Shown here piece by piece: positions 7,564 through 15,489 of a stretch of 64,000 bases of DNA (position 1 is the stretch's first letter; each line of letters opens with the position of its first letter). Source of the DNA: Skermanella rosea. GTDB taxonomy: Bacteria > Pseudomonadota > Alphaproteobacteria > Azospirillales > Azospirillaceae. Where the stretch lies: positions 5,573,471 to 5,637,470 of the forward strand of contig NZ_CP086111.1 of the NCBI RefSeq assembly GCF_016806835.2. The letters run 5' to 3'. A model generated the notes under the pieces. The model had not been told where the DNA came from, ran no database searches, and saw nothing but the letters and a program-made list of their open reading frames with translations. Position numbers and translations under genes: made by a program.

Positions 7564-9800
7564 TTCCGACTTCCGAAAGGCGGTTCGTCGTGCTGCGTCA
7601 GCTTCACAAATTTCCCGGCCTTCTTGCGGCACTTCTGGTCAGCGTCCTGGCGCTGAGTGGTGCGGTTCTGTCGGTCTTTCCCGCGCTGGAGCGCAGCGGC
7701 GCCGTCACCGCACCGGTGGGTACGGTCAGCGTGGCCGATTTGGCCGGTTGGCTCGCGGGCCGCTATCCGGGCATCGAGCAGATACGGCGCGCGCCTTCGG
7801 GGAAGGTCACTGTTCTGTATTTCGAAAATGGCATCCCCGCCTCGGTGGTCGTGAACCCGGTGAGTGGCCAGGCGGTCGCGGACTATGCGCCTTCCGGCGT
7901 TGAACGCTGGGTGACCAACCTGCACCGGTCGCTCTTTCTGGGCGATGCCGGACGGATTGCCGCCGGGCTGGGGGCGCTGGCGATGTTGATGCTGGTGGTG
8001 TCGGGCCTTCAGATGACCGCGCGGCGCATGGGGGGATGGCTGCGAATCCTGGGCCGGGCGCGCGGCTCGCGCCGCCAGCGCCTGCATGTCGATTACGGGC
8101 GAATGGCGGCGGCGGGGCTGATGCTGTCGGCGTTCACCGGAATGTACATGTCGCTGGCGACGTTCGACGTTATCCCCGGCGGCACAGCCAAGGCCCCTGA
8201 CTTGCCGGCGGAGGTGAATGGCGGCCCGACCATGCCGGTGGACCGGATCGACGCTTTCCGGAGCATCGACCTGGGCGACCTGCGCGAGTTGACCTTCCCC
8301 TACCCGGATGACCCGACGGATGCCTACGGCATCAAGACCGCCACGGGCGATGGTTATGTCGATCAGTCTACCGGCCAGATGCTGGTGTGGCGGGACCATG
8401 GCGTGGCACAGCAGGTCTACCAAACGATCTACATGCTGCACACCGGGCAGGGCCTTTGGTGGCTCGGCCTGATCCTCGGGACAACGGCGCTGGCCGTGCC
8501 CGTGATGTCAATAACCGGTGTGCTGGTCTGGGCATCGCGCCGCAGTACGCGGTCCCGGATCAGGGCGAATATATCCGCGCGGTCGGCCGATACCATCATC
8601 CTTGTCGGCAGCGAGAGCGGCAGCACCTGGGGTTTCGCGCGCACCTTGCACGATGCTCTGACCGCGAACGGCCACAAGGTGCATACCGGCGCGATGGACA
8701 GCTTGGCACCCGCCTATCCGTGTGCCGACCGGATGCTGATCCTCGCCGCGACCTATGGCGATGGGACGGAGCCCGCGTCGGCCAAACACTTCATGGCGCG
8801 GCTTGACGCGATGCGGACAGCACCCTCCTGCCCCGTCGCGGTCCTAGGCTTCGGAGACCGGCAGTTCCCGAAATTCTGCCGGTTCGCGCGAGATGTCGAG
8901 ACGGCGCTGGCTCGGAAGGGCTGGCCATCGCTGATGCCGCTTGCCACCATCGACTGTCAGTCCACGCAGGCGTTCGCACGCTGGGGTGCCGCACTGTCCG
9001 AGGTTTTGGGCGAAGCGCTGCCTCTGACCCATGTGCCCGTCCGCCCGCGCAGCCACGCGCTGACGTTGCTCGCGCGCAGCGACTATGGCGAGGCGGTGCA
9101 GGCACCCACCAGCATCTTCCGCTTCGCCCTGCCGCGCCGTGGCCTGCTGGCGCGGCTGACGGGTCGGGCCTTCCCGCGCTTTGCCGCGGGCGATCTGGTG
9201 GGCATCCTGCCGCCGGGCAATGGCATGCCGCGCTATTACTCACTGGCCTCGGGCACGAGTGACGGGTGGTTGGAGATTTGCGTGCGCAAGCATCCGGGCG
9301 GGCTGTGCTCGGGCCATTTGCACGCTCTGCGGCCTGGGGACCGGATCGAGGCCTTCATCAAACCCAACCCCGATTTCCGACCCGTGCGCGGCCGCGCGCC
9401 GGTGATCCTGATCGGTGCCGGCACCGGGGTCGGGCCTCTTGCGGGATTTGTCCGTGGCAATCGCCGCCGCCAGCCGATGCACCTCTACTTCGGCGGGCGC
9501 GATCCGGCCTCTGATTACCTCTACGAAGGCGAGATCGCCGGGTGGCTGGGCGACAAGCGCCTGTCCCGCGTGACCACCGCCTTTTCCCGAGTCGCGGGCC
9601 GCGATTATGTGCAGGACCATATCCGGCGGGACGCAGATGCGCTGCGGGCGATGATCGCGCAGGGCGCACAGATCATGGTCTGCGGCGGGCGCAACATGGC
9701 CGATGGCGTCAGGTCGGCGCTCGACGACGTGCTGACCCCGCTCGGCCTGACCCCGGCAACGCTGAAAGCGCGAGGAAGGTATGCCGAAGATGTCTATTGA
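7560..9800 (+). CDS. PepSY-TM / flavodoxin / ferredoxin-reductase fusion, inner-membrane flavoprotein
   Basis: A 746-residue inner-membrane protein predicted to move electrons from cytoplasmic NAD(P)H across the membrane. Order: TM1 (~18-38), periplasmic PepSY part, further TM helices near 133-155, 182-200 and 298-322, then a cytoplasmic flavodoxin-like FMN domain (~345-480; SESGSTWGFA, ATYGDGTEP) and an FAD/NAD(P)H reductase module (~500-746; RYYSLAS FAD site, IGAGTGVGPLAGF nucleotide site, C-terminal YAEDVY). The layout resembles the flavoprotein of sulfite reductase joined to a PepSY membrane anchor. GTG 7560 overlaps the preceding stop; GTG 7590, with GAAAGG nine bases before it, is also likely. 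It overlaps the apbE gene by 20 bases. Confidence 0.88.
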   Translation: MIPTSERRFVVLRQLHKFPGLLAALLVSVLALSGAVLSVFPALERSGAVTAPVGTVSVADLAGWLAGRYPGIEQIRRAPSGKVTVLYFENGIPASVVVNPVSGQAVADYAPSGVERWVTNLHRSLFLGDAGRIAAGLGALAMLMLVVSGLQMTARRMGGWLRILGRARGSRRQRLHVDYGRMAAAGLMLSAFTGMYMSLATFDVIPGGTAKAPDLPAEVNGGPTMPVDRIDAFRSIDLGDLRELTFPYPDDPTDAYGIKTATGDGYVDQSTGQMLVWRDHGVAQQVYQTIYMLHTGQGLWWLGLILGTTALAVPVMSITGVLVWASRRSTRSRIRANISARSADTIILVGSESGSTWGFARTLHDALTANGHKVHTGAMDSLAPAYPCADRMLILAATYGDGTEPASAKHFMARLDAMRTAPSCPVAVLGFGDRQFPKFCRFARDVETALARKGWPSLMPLATIDCQSTQAFARWGAALSEVLGEALPLTHVPVRPRSHALTLLARSDYGEAVQAPTSIFRFALPRRGLLARLTGRAFPRFAAGDLVGILPPGNGMPRYYSLASGTSDGWLEICVRKHPGGLCSGHLHALRPGDRIEAFIKPNPDFRPVRGRAPVILIGAGTGVGPLAGFVRGNRRRQPMHLYFGGRDPASDYLYEGEIAGWLGDKRLSRVTTAFSRVAGRDYVQDHIRRDADALRAMIAQGAQIMVCGGRNMADGVRSALDDVLTPLGLTPATLKARGRYAEDVY

Positions 9801-10785
9801 GATGACCCGCCGCGCCCTGAACGGACCGACGATGGGAACACGCTGGTCGGCGCTGGTCCATGCCCCCGCCTCGACCGATCCCGACGGGCTGCGCGCCGCG
9901 CTGGCGCGGGCCGTGGACGAGATCGACTGCCAGATGTCCACCTGGAAGCCTGCCAGCGACCTGATGCGGATGAATGCGGCGCCTCCGGGCCTTTGGGTCG
10001 ATCTGCCGCCAGCACTGATGCGGGTGCTGGCTAAGGGGCTGGAGATCGGGCGCGTCTCGAACGGGGCCTTCGACATCGGACTGGGCGACCTGACCAACGC
10101 CTGGGGCTTCGGCCCCCAGACGGCGGACGCCGGAGCGATCCGCGCGCATCTGGGCCAAAGCCGCCTTCCCGCCCATGACGTGCTGGAACTGGACACCGAA
10201 CGGTGCCGCGCCCGCAAGCACGGAAACTTGCAACTGGACCTGTCGGGCATCGCCAAAGGCTATGGCGTGGACCGGATGATGGCGGTGATCGAGAGGTTCG
10301 GGATCGCATCGGCCCTTGCCGGCCTTGACGGGGAGTTGCGCGCGAAAGGCATGCGGGCCGATGGCAGGCCCTGGACCGTCGCGATCGAAAAGCCCGATTA
10401 CGAGATGCGCGAGCCGATTTCCGTGCTGACGCTTCAGGACGCGGCGGTCGCGACCTCGGGCGACTATCGCCACTGGGTCGATGTTGGGCGGATGCGTCTG
10501 TCCCACACGATGGACGCACGCACCGGCGGGCCGCTGAACAACCGCGTGGCATCGGTCACGGTGCTGGCCGGTACCTGCATGGAGGCCGATGCCTGGGCCA
10601 CGGCGCTGATGGTCATGGGCGAGGCCGCCGGCGTCGCCTTTGCCGATGCCCAGGGCCTGAACGCCCTTTACATTCTGCGTTCCGAAAACGGTCTTACGCA
10701 ACACCCGATCGGAGCAACTTTCGCTACAGGCCAGCAACAGCGTGGACTTAACGGTGTCCGGAATGTTTTTACGCTGGCATCATGA
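9781..10785 (+). CDS. apbE: ApbE-family FAD:protein FMN transferase
   Basis: A 334-residue ApbE enzyme. The family moves FMN from FAD onto a Thr/Ser of secreted target proteins, using Mg2+. Visible family landmarks: GPTMGTRWSALVH at the N-terminus, the acceptor-pocket LSGIAKGYGVDRM near residue ~155, AVATSGDYRHW and HTMDARTGGP towards the C-terminus. Unlike the nirX and nosX products here it has no obvious Tat or Sec signal. It overlaps the fusion flavoprotein gene, and the DUF2271 protein upstream carries a candidate acceptor motif, so the likely client is in the same operon. Confidence 0.93.
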   Translation: MPKMSIEMTRRALNGPTMGTRWSALVHAPASTDPDGLRAALARAVDEIDCQMSTWKPASDLMRMNAAPPGLWVDLPPALMRVLAKGLEIGRVSNGAFDIGLGDLTNAWGFGPQTADAGAIRAHLGQSRLPAHDVLELDTERCRARKHGNLQLDLSGIAKGYGVDRMMAVIERFGIASALAGLDGELRAKGMRADGRPWTVAIEKPDYEMREPISVLTLQDAAVATSGDYRHWVDVGRMRLSHTMDARTGGPLNNRVASVTVLAGTCMEADAWATALMVMGEAAGVAFADAQGLNALYILRSENGLTQHPIGATFATGQQQRGLNGVRNVFTLAS

Positions 10786-10835
10786 CCGTCAACGATGACG
10801 TGGAACACGTATCATCTTCTGATCCGGAGTGCTTC

Positions 10836-11327
10836 ATGCGGATCCCAGCACGCGTTTTCGCTTCCGCCGTCCTCTTGTCCTTAACGATGGATGCCACCGC
10901 CGTCGATCTGCACCATTTCTGGGATCAGACCTGTGCGGAATGTCATGGCCACTCAGCCGAATTCTCGCGCCGCTTCCTGACGGTCAGGGATGGCAAGCTG
11001 ACGGGACGGCGCCATAAGGATGAGCTGCTCGGCTTCCTGAGCAATCATCATCTCCCGCTGGAGCTCGTGATCCCGGTCCATGACATGCTGCTGGCCCAGG
11101 CAAGCACCGGCCCCCAGTTCAAGGACCGATGCGGCAGCTGCCATGATACTGCGGCCGCGCTGGCACGGGACTCGCTCCTCATCCGAGATGACAAGCTCTA
11201 CGGCAAGGGAACCGGCCGTCCTGTCGCCGAATTCCTGATAGGACACGGCAGGCTGAAAGCGGACGAAATCCCGTTCTTCGTGGATCTGTTAACGCGTGTG
11301 GAGCGCGAGGTTCATGGACACCCATGA
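10836..11327 (+). CDS. Diheme c-type cytochrome made of two tandem repeats
   Basis: A 163-residue exported protein: signal peptide to about residue 21, then two homologous units. Unit 1 has CAECH (Cys33, Cys36, His37) and unit 2 has CGSCH (Cys99, Cys102, His103), 66 residues apart. Each heme site is followed by an F-S/ARR/D-x-L-x-(V/I)-R-D-x-K-L segment and an FL-x-x-H stretch, so the gene arose by internal duplication. I recognise no named family. It starts 50 bases after apbE with CCGGAG before the ATG, and could be the terminal periplasmic carrier of the flavin chain or a companion of NnrS, which converges from the other side. The earlier in-frame ATG at 10782 lacks a signal-peptide start. 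Confidence 0.75.
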   Translation: MRIPARVFASAVLLSLTMDATAVDLHHFWDQTCAECHGHSAEFSRRFLTVRDGKLTGRRHKDELLGFLSNHHLPLELVIPVHDMLLAQASTGPQFKDRCGSCHDTAAALARDSLLIRDDKLYGKGTGRPVAEFLIGHGRLKADEIPFFVDLLTRVEREVHGHP

Positions 11328-11334
11328 ATCTTGC

Positions 11335-12528
11335 TCATCCTGGCCGTCCATCTACACGGGGTCCCAGCAAAACGGGAACACACTCCACCAGAAAGAGGAC
11401 GAAAGCTGTTGCCCACAACAACCCGGACAATCCGATCACAGGGGCCTGGAACTCCGGCGCTGCGATCGGGCCGAAGACCCGGACCAGGGCGGCGAGGTTG
11501 ATGATGGTGAAGGCGGCGGTCATGAGACGGGTCGCCTCAAGCGGGCGTCCGGTATGGCCGCGGGCGGTGCGGGCCATCATGCCCAGGGTCAGGACGCCGA
11601 TGCCGCCGATGGTGAAGGCATGATCGGGCGTGCTGACCGGCAGATCGAGTCCTAGATCCAGCGCCGCGCGCAGGAACAGCGCCACCGCGATCCAGGCGTG
11701 GCCGGCGTGCAGCACCCAGAGCATCGGAACACTGCGCGTCGCCCACGGTTTCCAGGGCAGCGCGCGGGCGACCAGCAGTGATGCCGAGGCGAGGGCCGCG
11801 ACACCGCTCGCCGGTGTTAGCGGCGCCAGGACGGAAAGCACCGCGGCCAGTGCGGTCGCCGCCGTGGCGAGGGTATCCAGCCGCTCGCTGCGGTCGGCGC
11901 CTGCCACAGGCAGACGGTTCTTGGTGAAGAACGGGATCACCCGCCCGCCCATGATCACCAGGATCACCAGCAGGGCCGCGAGCACCGCGCGCGTGGCTTC
12001 CGCCCCGAGCGGGGCGATGCCGGCCGCGTCCAGATGCAGGGTGAGGTTCGCCAATGCCAGGAAGATCAGGACGAACGGAAAAGCGATGTTGCGCCGGTTC
12101 CGGGTCGCCACCAGGGGCGGCAGCATGGATGCGGCCGCCAGCGGCAGGAAGGCGGTATCCACCGCGGCGACTACCTGCCATGGCAGGCCGGCACCCGCCA
12201 GCATGACCACGCGGCCCGCGACCCAGAGGGCGGCCAGCCCGGCGAGCTTCAAGCCGGTGGCTGTCGGTCGGCCTGTCCAGTTGGGGATCGCGGTCAGCAA
12301 GAACCCTACCAGGACGGCCGAGGTGAACCCGAACAGCATCTCGTGGGTATGCCAGCCGACCGCGCTGAAGCCACTTGGGATGGTGAAATGCCCGTGCCAG
12401 ACCATCACCCACAGCGGGATCCAGGCAGCGGCGAGGCCGGCTGCAAGCAGGTAGAAAGGCCGGAAGCCCAGAGCGAACAGAACGTAGGGCCGGTGCTGAG
12501 CGGACGCGGTGGCGGTCGGATTGGTCAC
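11335..12528 (-). CDS. nnrS: NnrS-family membrane protein
   Basis: A 397-residue polytopic inner-membrane protein with about 12 predicted TM helices. NnrS is a heme- and copper-containing protein that eases nitrosative stress in denitrifiers. Family blocks are visible: ALGFRPFYLLAAG near residue 17, GFSAVGWHTHEMLFG near 55-69 with the conserved His pair, GGRVIPFFTKN near 200-212 and WVLHAGHAWIAVALF near 285. It converges with the diheme gene, whose stop is seven bases away. A perfect TTGAT-N4-GTCAA box lies 67 bases upstream, at the position expected for a Crp/Fnr activator. Confidence 0.92.
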   Translation of the reverse strand: MTNPTATASAQHRPYVLFALGFRPFYLLAAGLAAAWIPLWVMVWHGHFTIPSGFSAVGWHTHEMLFGFTSAVLVGFLLTAIPNWTGRPTATGLKLAGLAALWVAGRVVMLAGAGLPWQVVAAVDTAFLPLAAASMLPPLVATRNRRNIAFPFVLIFLALANLTLHLDAAGIAPLGAEATRAVLAALLVILVIMGGRVIPFFTKNRLPVAGADRSERLDTLATAATALAAVLSVLAPLTPASGVAALASASLLVARALPWKPWATRSVPMLWVLHAGHAWIAVALFLRAALDLGLDLPVSTPDHAFTIGGIGVLTLGMMARTARGHTGRPLEATRLMTAAFTIINLAALVRVFGPIAAPEFQAPVIGLSGLLWATAFVLFLVECVPVLLGPRVDGRPG

Positions 12529-12594
12529 GGGTGGGGCCTCGGAAACGGTGACGGATGCGTGGCCGCATCATCTCCCGAGGCAGGAGCGCGGTGC

Positions 12595-12608
12595 TTGATC
12601 CTGGTCAA
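12595..12608 (-). promoter_or_regulatory. FNR/NNR box for nnrS
   Basis: TTGATCCTGGTCAA matches TTGAY-N4-RTCAA. Its centre is about 73 bases from the nnrS ATG. An activator bound at -41.5 would place the transcript start near 12560, a 32-base leader, which is a classical class II arrangement. Confidence 0.75.
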
Positions 12609-12732
12609 AAGCAGGAGGGCGGAGACGCAGATATGCCGGAACCCTCAGCCAGAGCCAACCAGAAGAATTCCTGTTGTCCGGTTCTGCAGGCCGACATGGT
12701 ACTACTTGGCTGCTTCGGATATGCGGAGTCGC

Positions 12733-13005
12733 TCAGGCCTCAGAACTATCCCGGAGCAGGCAATGCTCGATATAGTGCTCCAAAGCCCGCACCGTGACCA
12801 CCGCCTCACGCCCCTCCCCGAGGATATGCCGCTGCGACTCTCCGGCGCCGGCGGGCTGGAAAATCATGGTGTAAACGACGGTATTCTTGTGGGGGTGATC
12901 GGTCTGGCGTACATCCCGACGGCCGGTGGAGGAAGCGATGTAAGTTCCGATTTCGGTCAAGCCGATGAAGGTGTCGCGGTCCGGATCGTAAGTGAAATCA
13001 ATCAT
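12733..13005 (-). CDS. Small hypothetical protein between nnrS and norC
   Basis: A 90-residue soluble protein I do not recognise. It has a beta-like N-terminal half (MIDFTYDPDRDTFIGLTEIG), a HPHKN segment and a His/Cys-containing C-terminus (LEHYIEHC). No signal peptide or membrane helix. The start ATG 13005 has GGAAC upstream. It lies on the nnrS strand, 127 bases upstream of the NNR box, so it is probably a separate unit. The position inside the NO-handling cluster suggests a related role, but no function can be assigned. Confidence 0.5.
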   Translation of the reverse strand: MIDFTYDPDRDTFIGLTEIGTYIASSTGRRDVRQTDHPHKNTVVYTMIFQPAGAGESQRHILGEGREAVVTVRALEHYIEHCLLRDSSEA

Positions 13006-13364
13006 ACCCCGTTCCAATATTCATCGACTTTGTACGTCGGCGGACCATAAACCAGGCCCCCGCTCATGGACAATATTTTTCCGTCAGCGGATAAGCAGAG
13101 CCTGATGATCAGCAGCATTAGGCATATAACCGCCTCAGAAGCCCGATAATTGGTTGGGACATGAGGCAATCGAAGCCACGACGCGGAACAGTCCTATTTA
13201 CTAGAACTTTAGTACCGGCTCGGTGGATGTCCCGAGGCACCAGCTATGACAGGCGACCTGCGGCCACCACCGCTCTCTCTGCAAATAAGTATGAGATCGA
13301 TCACCTCGGCATGATTGTAATCGCCTACCCAGGGAAGAATCCGCGGAAATCTTTGACAAAAAAG

Positions 13365-13392
13365 TGAAACCTTGCGTTGGAGCAAGGTTTCA
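13365..13392 (+). promoter_or_regulatory. Crp/Fnr-type dyad upstream of norC
   Basis: TGAAACCTTG (13365-13374) and CAAGGTTTCA (13383-13392) form a perfect 10-bp inverted repeat with an eight-base centre. The core TTGCGTTGGAGCAA (13372-13385) has TTG-N8-CAA spacing like an FNR/NNR box, but with GC inner bases as in the nirS box. Bound at -41.5 it would start a transcript near 13420, leaving a leader of about 210 bases before norC. A plain hairpin is the alternative. Confidence 0.55.
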
Positions 13393-13445
13393 CATCCACG
13401 ATGGTGGTTATGTACTCCCCTGAAGTTCATCAAAGGAGAACGGAT

Positions 13446-13478
13446 ATGCATCCGACGGGACGCGGGTCACGTACATAA
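13446..13478 (+). CDS. Ten-codon leader open frame upstream of norC
   Basis: An ATG at 13446 is preceded eight bases earlier by an ideal AAAGGAG Shine-Dalgarno sequence (13432-13438) and encodes MHPTGRGSRT before a TAA stop. It would lie just inside a transcript started from the Crp/Fnr-type dyad at 13372-13385. It could be a translated leader peptide tuning nor expression. No homologue is known to me, so it may be fortuitous. Confidence 0.35.
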   Translation: MHPTGRGSRT

Positions 13479-13629
13479 GAAGCAAGCAGGGTTCCTGCGG
13501 CACGCGAAACCAATCTGCCCTCACAAGAGCACAGCGAGCAGGCAATGCCCTGGGTGCGTGTTCAAAATTCCCATCCGGTGATGATCATCCCCGAGAAAGT
13601 GCCGGAGGGCGCTCAACTGAGGTTAGGTG

Positions 13630-14082
13630 ATGACCGAACGGTTCACAAAATCAGCCGTCCGCAACATTTTCTACGGCGGTTCCGCATTCTTCTTCGTCAC
13701 CTTCGTGGCGCTCACGCTCCACAGCCACTACTACATGGTGACGGTCAGCACTGATGAATCGACGCTGACCGAGGGCGTCGTGCGCGGCAAACATGTCTGG
13801 GAGAAGCACTCCTGCATCAACTGCCACTCGCTGCTTGGCGAGGGCGCCTACTTCGCGCCCGAACTCGGCAATGTCTGGGTCCGCTACGGCGGCCGGGAAG
13901 ACCCGGAGGGTGCCCGGGCGGCCCTGGTCGCGTGGATGCAGTCCCAGCCCAGCGGCATCGAGGGGCGCCGCCAGATGCCGCAGTTCAACCTCACCGACCA
14001 GGAACTGAACGACCTTTCCGACTTCCTGGAGTGGACCAGCCGCATCAACACGCAGGGCTGGCCGCCGAACGACGCGGGCTGA
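13630..14082 (+). CDS. norC: Nitric oxide reductase subunit C (cytochrome c)
   Basis: A 150-residue membrane-anchored cytochrome c, the electron-input subunit of cNOR. One N-terminal TM helix (~12-32) anchors a periplasmic domain with the heme site CINCH (Cys62, Cys65, His66) and a Met axial ligand in RRQMPQFNLT. The characteristic GEGAYFAPELGNVW block follows the heme site. ATG 13630 is preceded by GAGG; a GTG three bases upstream is less likely. First gene of norCBQD, 57 bases before norB. Confidence 0.96.
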   Translation: MTERFTKSAVRNIFYGGSAFFFVTFVALTLHSHYYMVTVSTDESTLTEGVVRGKHVWEKHSCINCHSLLGEGAYFAPELGNVWVRYGGREDPEGARAALVAWMQSQPSGIEGRRQMPQFNLTDQELNDLSDFLEWTSRINTQGWPPNDAG

Positions 14083-14139
14083 GGTACGACGGAATATGAA
14101 CCTGCGGAAAAACGACGCTGGCCGGAGGGGAGCCACCGA

Positions 14140-15489
14140 ATGAAGTACGATACCCAACGAATCGCCTACTGGTATTTCGCCTGCGCGATGACGCTGTTCG
14201 TCGTCCAGGTGCTGGTCGGCGCACTGGCGGCAACCGTCTACGCCGTGCCCAATTTCCTGGCCGAGATCCTGCCTTTCAATATTTTGCGCATGATCCACAC
14301 CAATGCGCTGATCGTCTGGCTCCTGCTGGGCTTCTTCGGCTCGGCCTACTACCTGATCCCGGAGGAGGCGGAGCGCGACATCGAGAGCCCGATGCTGGCC
14401 TATGTCCAGCTGGCGATCCTGATGGTGGGCGCCCTGGGTGCCGTGATCGGCTACACTTTCGGCATTCACGGCGGGCGTGAGTTCCTCGAGCAGCCGCTCT
14501 GGGTCAAGATCGGCATCGTCGTGGCAGCCCTGATCTTCCTCTACAACGTCTCCCTGACCGTGCTGAAGGGCCGCAAGACGGCGGTCGCCAATGTTCTGCT
14601 GCTGGGCCTGTGGGGCCTCGCGCTGTTTTTCCTGTTCGCCTTCTACAACCCGTCGAACCTTGCCGTTGACAAGATGTACTGGTGGTACGTCGTCCACCTC
14701 TGGGTCGAAGGCGTGTGGGAGCTCATCATGGCCTCCATCCTCGCCTTCCTGGTGATCAAGCTGACCGGCGTCGATCGCGAGGTGGTGGAGAAGTGGCTCT
14801 ACGCCATCGTCGGCCTGGCGCTGTTCTCCGGCCTGCTCGGCACCGGCCACCACTACTACTGGATCGGCGCCCCGGGCTACTGGCAGTGGATCGGCTCGAT
14901 CTTCTCGACGCTGGAAGTCGCCCCGTTCTTCGTCATGGTGCTGTTCGCGTTCACCATGGCCTGGAAAGGACGGCGCGATCACCCGAACAGGGCGGCCTTC
15001 CTGTGGACGCTGGGCACGCCCGTCTTCGCCTTCTTCGGCGCCGGCGTGTGGGGCTTCATGCACACCCTGTCCTTCGTCAACTACTACAGCCACGGCACCC
15101 AGGTCACCGCGGCGCACGGCCATCTCGCCTTCTTCGGCGCCTACGTGATGCTGGTCCTGTCGATCATCAGCTACGCCATGCCGCACCTGCGGGGCCGCGC
15201 ACCCTACAACCAGGTGCTCAACATGTGGACGTTCTGGATCATGACCTCGGCCATGGCCTTCATGACCTTCGTGCTCACTTTCGGCGGCGTCGTGCAGATC
15301 CATCTCCAGCGCGTCATGGGGCTGACCTACATGGAGGTCCAGGAGCAGCTGGCGCTGTTCTACTGGATGCGCCTCGGGTCCGGCGTCTTCGTCGTGATCT
15401 CCGTGCTCCTGTTCGTCTATGCGATGTTCGGCCCGGCCCGCGAACAGGCGCCGGCGCGCATGCAGTCCTCCGTGGCGCCGGCCGAGTGA
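14140..15489 (+). CDS. norB: Nitric oxide reductase subunit B (catalytic)
   Basis: A 449-residue, 12-TM heme-copper superfamily protein that reduces NO to N2O at the heme b3/FeB centre. Recognisable blocks include RMIHTNALIVWLLLGFFG (low-spin heme His), LWVEGVWELIMASILAFLV with the FeB His and Glu region, GTGHHYYWIGAPGYWQWIGS with the His-His pair, and HGHLAFFGAYVMLVL. Length is typical of short cNOR rather than quinol-dependent qNOR, in agreement with the norC neighbour. GGAGGGGAG precedes the ATG. The stop overlaps the norQ ATG. Confidence 0.97.
   Translation: MKYDTQRIAYWYFACAMTLFVVQVLVGALAATVYAVPNFLAEILPFNILRMIHTNALIVWLLLGFFGSAYYLIPEEAERDIESPMLAYVQLAILMVGALGAVIGYTFGIHGGREFLEQPLWVKIGIVVAALIFLYNVSLTVLKGRKTAVANVLLLGLWGLALFFLFAFYNPSNLAVDKMYWWYVVHLWVEGVWELIMASILAFLVIKLTGVDREVVEKWLYAIVGLALFSGLLGTGHHYYWIGAPGYWQWIGSIFSTLEVAPFFVMVLFAFTMAWKGRRDHPNRAAFLWTLGTPVFAFFGAGVWGFMHTLSFVNYYSHGTQVTAAHGHLAFFGAYVMLVLSIISYAMPHLRGRAPYNQVLNMWTFWIMTSAMAFMTFVLTFGGVVQIHLQRVMGLTYMEVQEQLALFYWMRLGSGVFVVISVLLFVYAMFGPAREQAPARMQSSVAPAE

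Larger units (their letters stand above)
13006..13629. other. Long norC upstream region
   Basis: About 620 bases without a normal gene. From ~13365 it contains a Crp/Fnr-like dyad, a TTGACA at 13353-13358, a strong ribosome binding site with a ten-codon open frame (13446-13478) and then ~150 bases to norC. The first 350 bases show nothing I can support. Confidence 0.5.

Noticed and set aside
13651-15303. 550-codon open frame opposite norC and norB
   Set aside because: Composition is His/Glu/Gln-rich low complexity, as expected for a shadow of a membrane protein; the plus strand encodes norC and norB.
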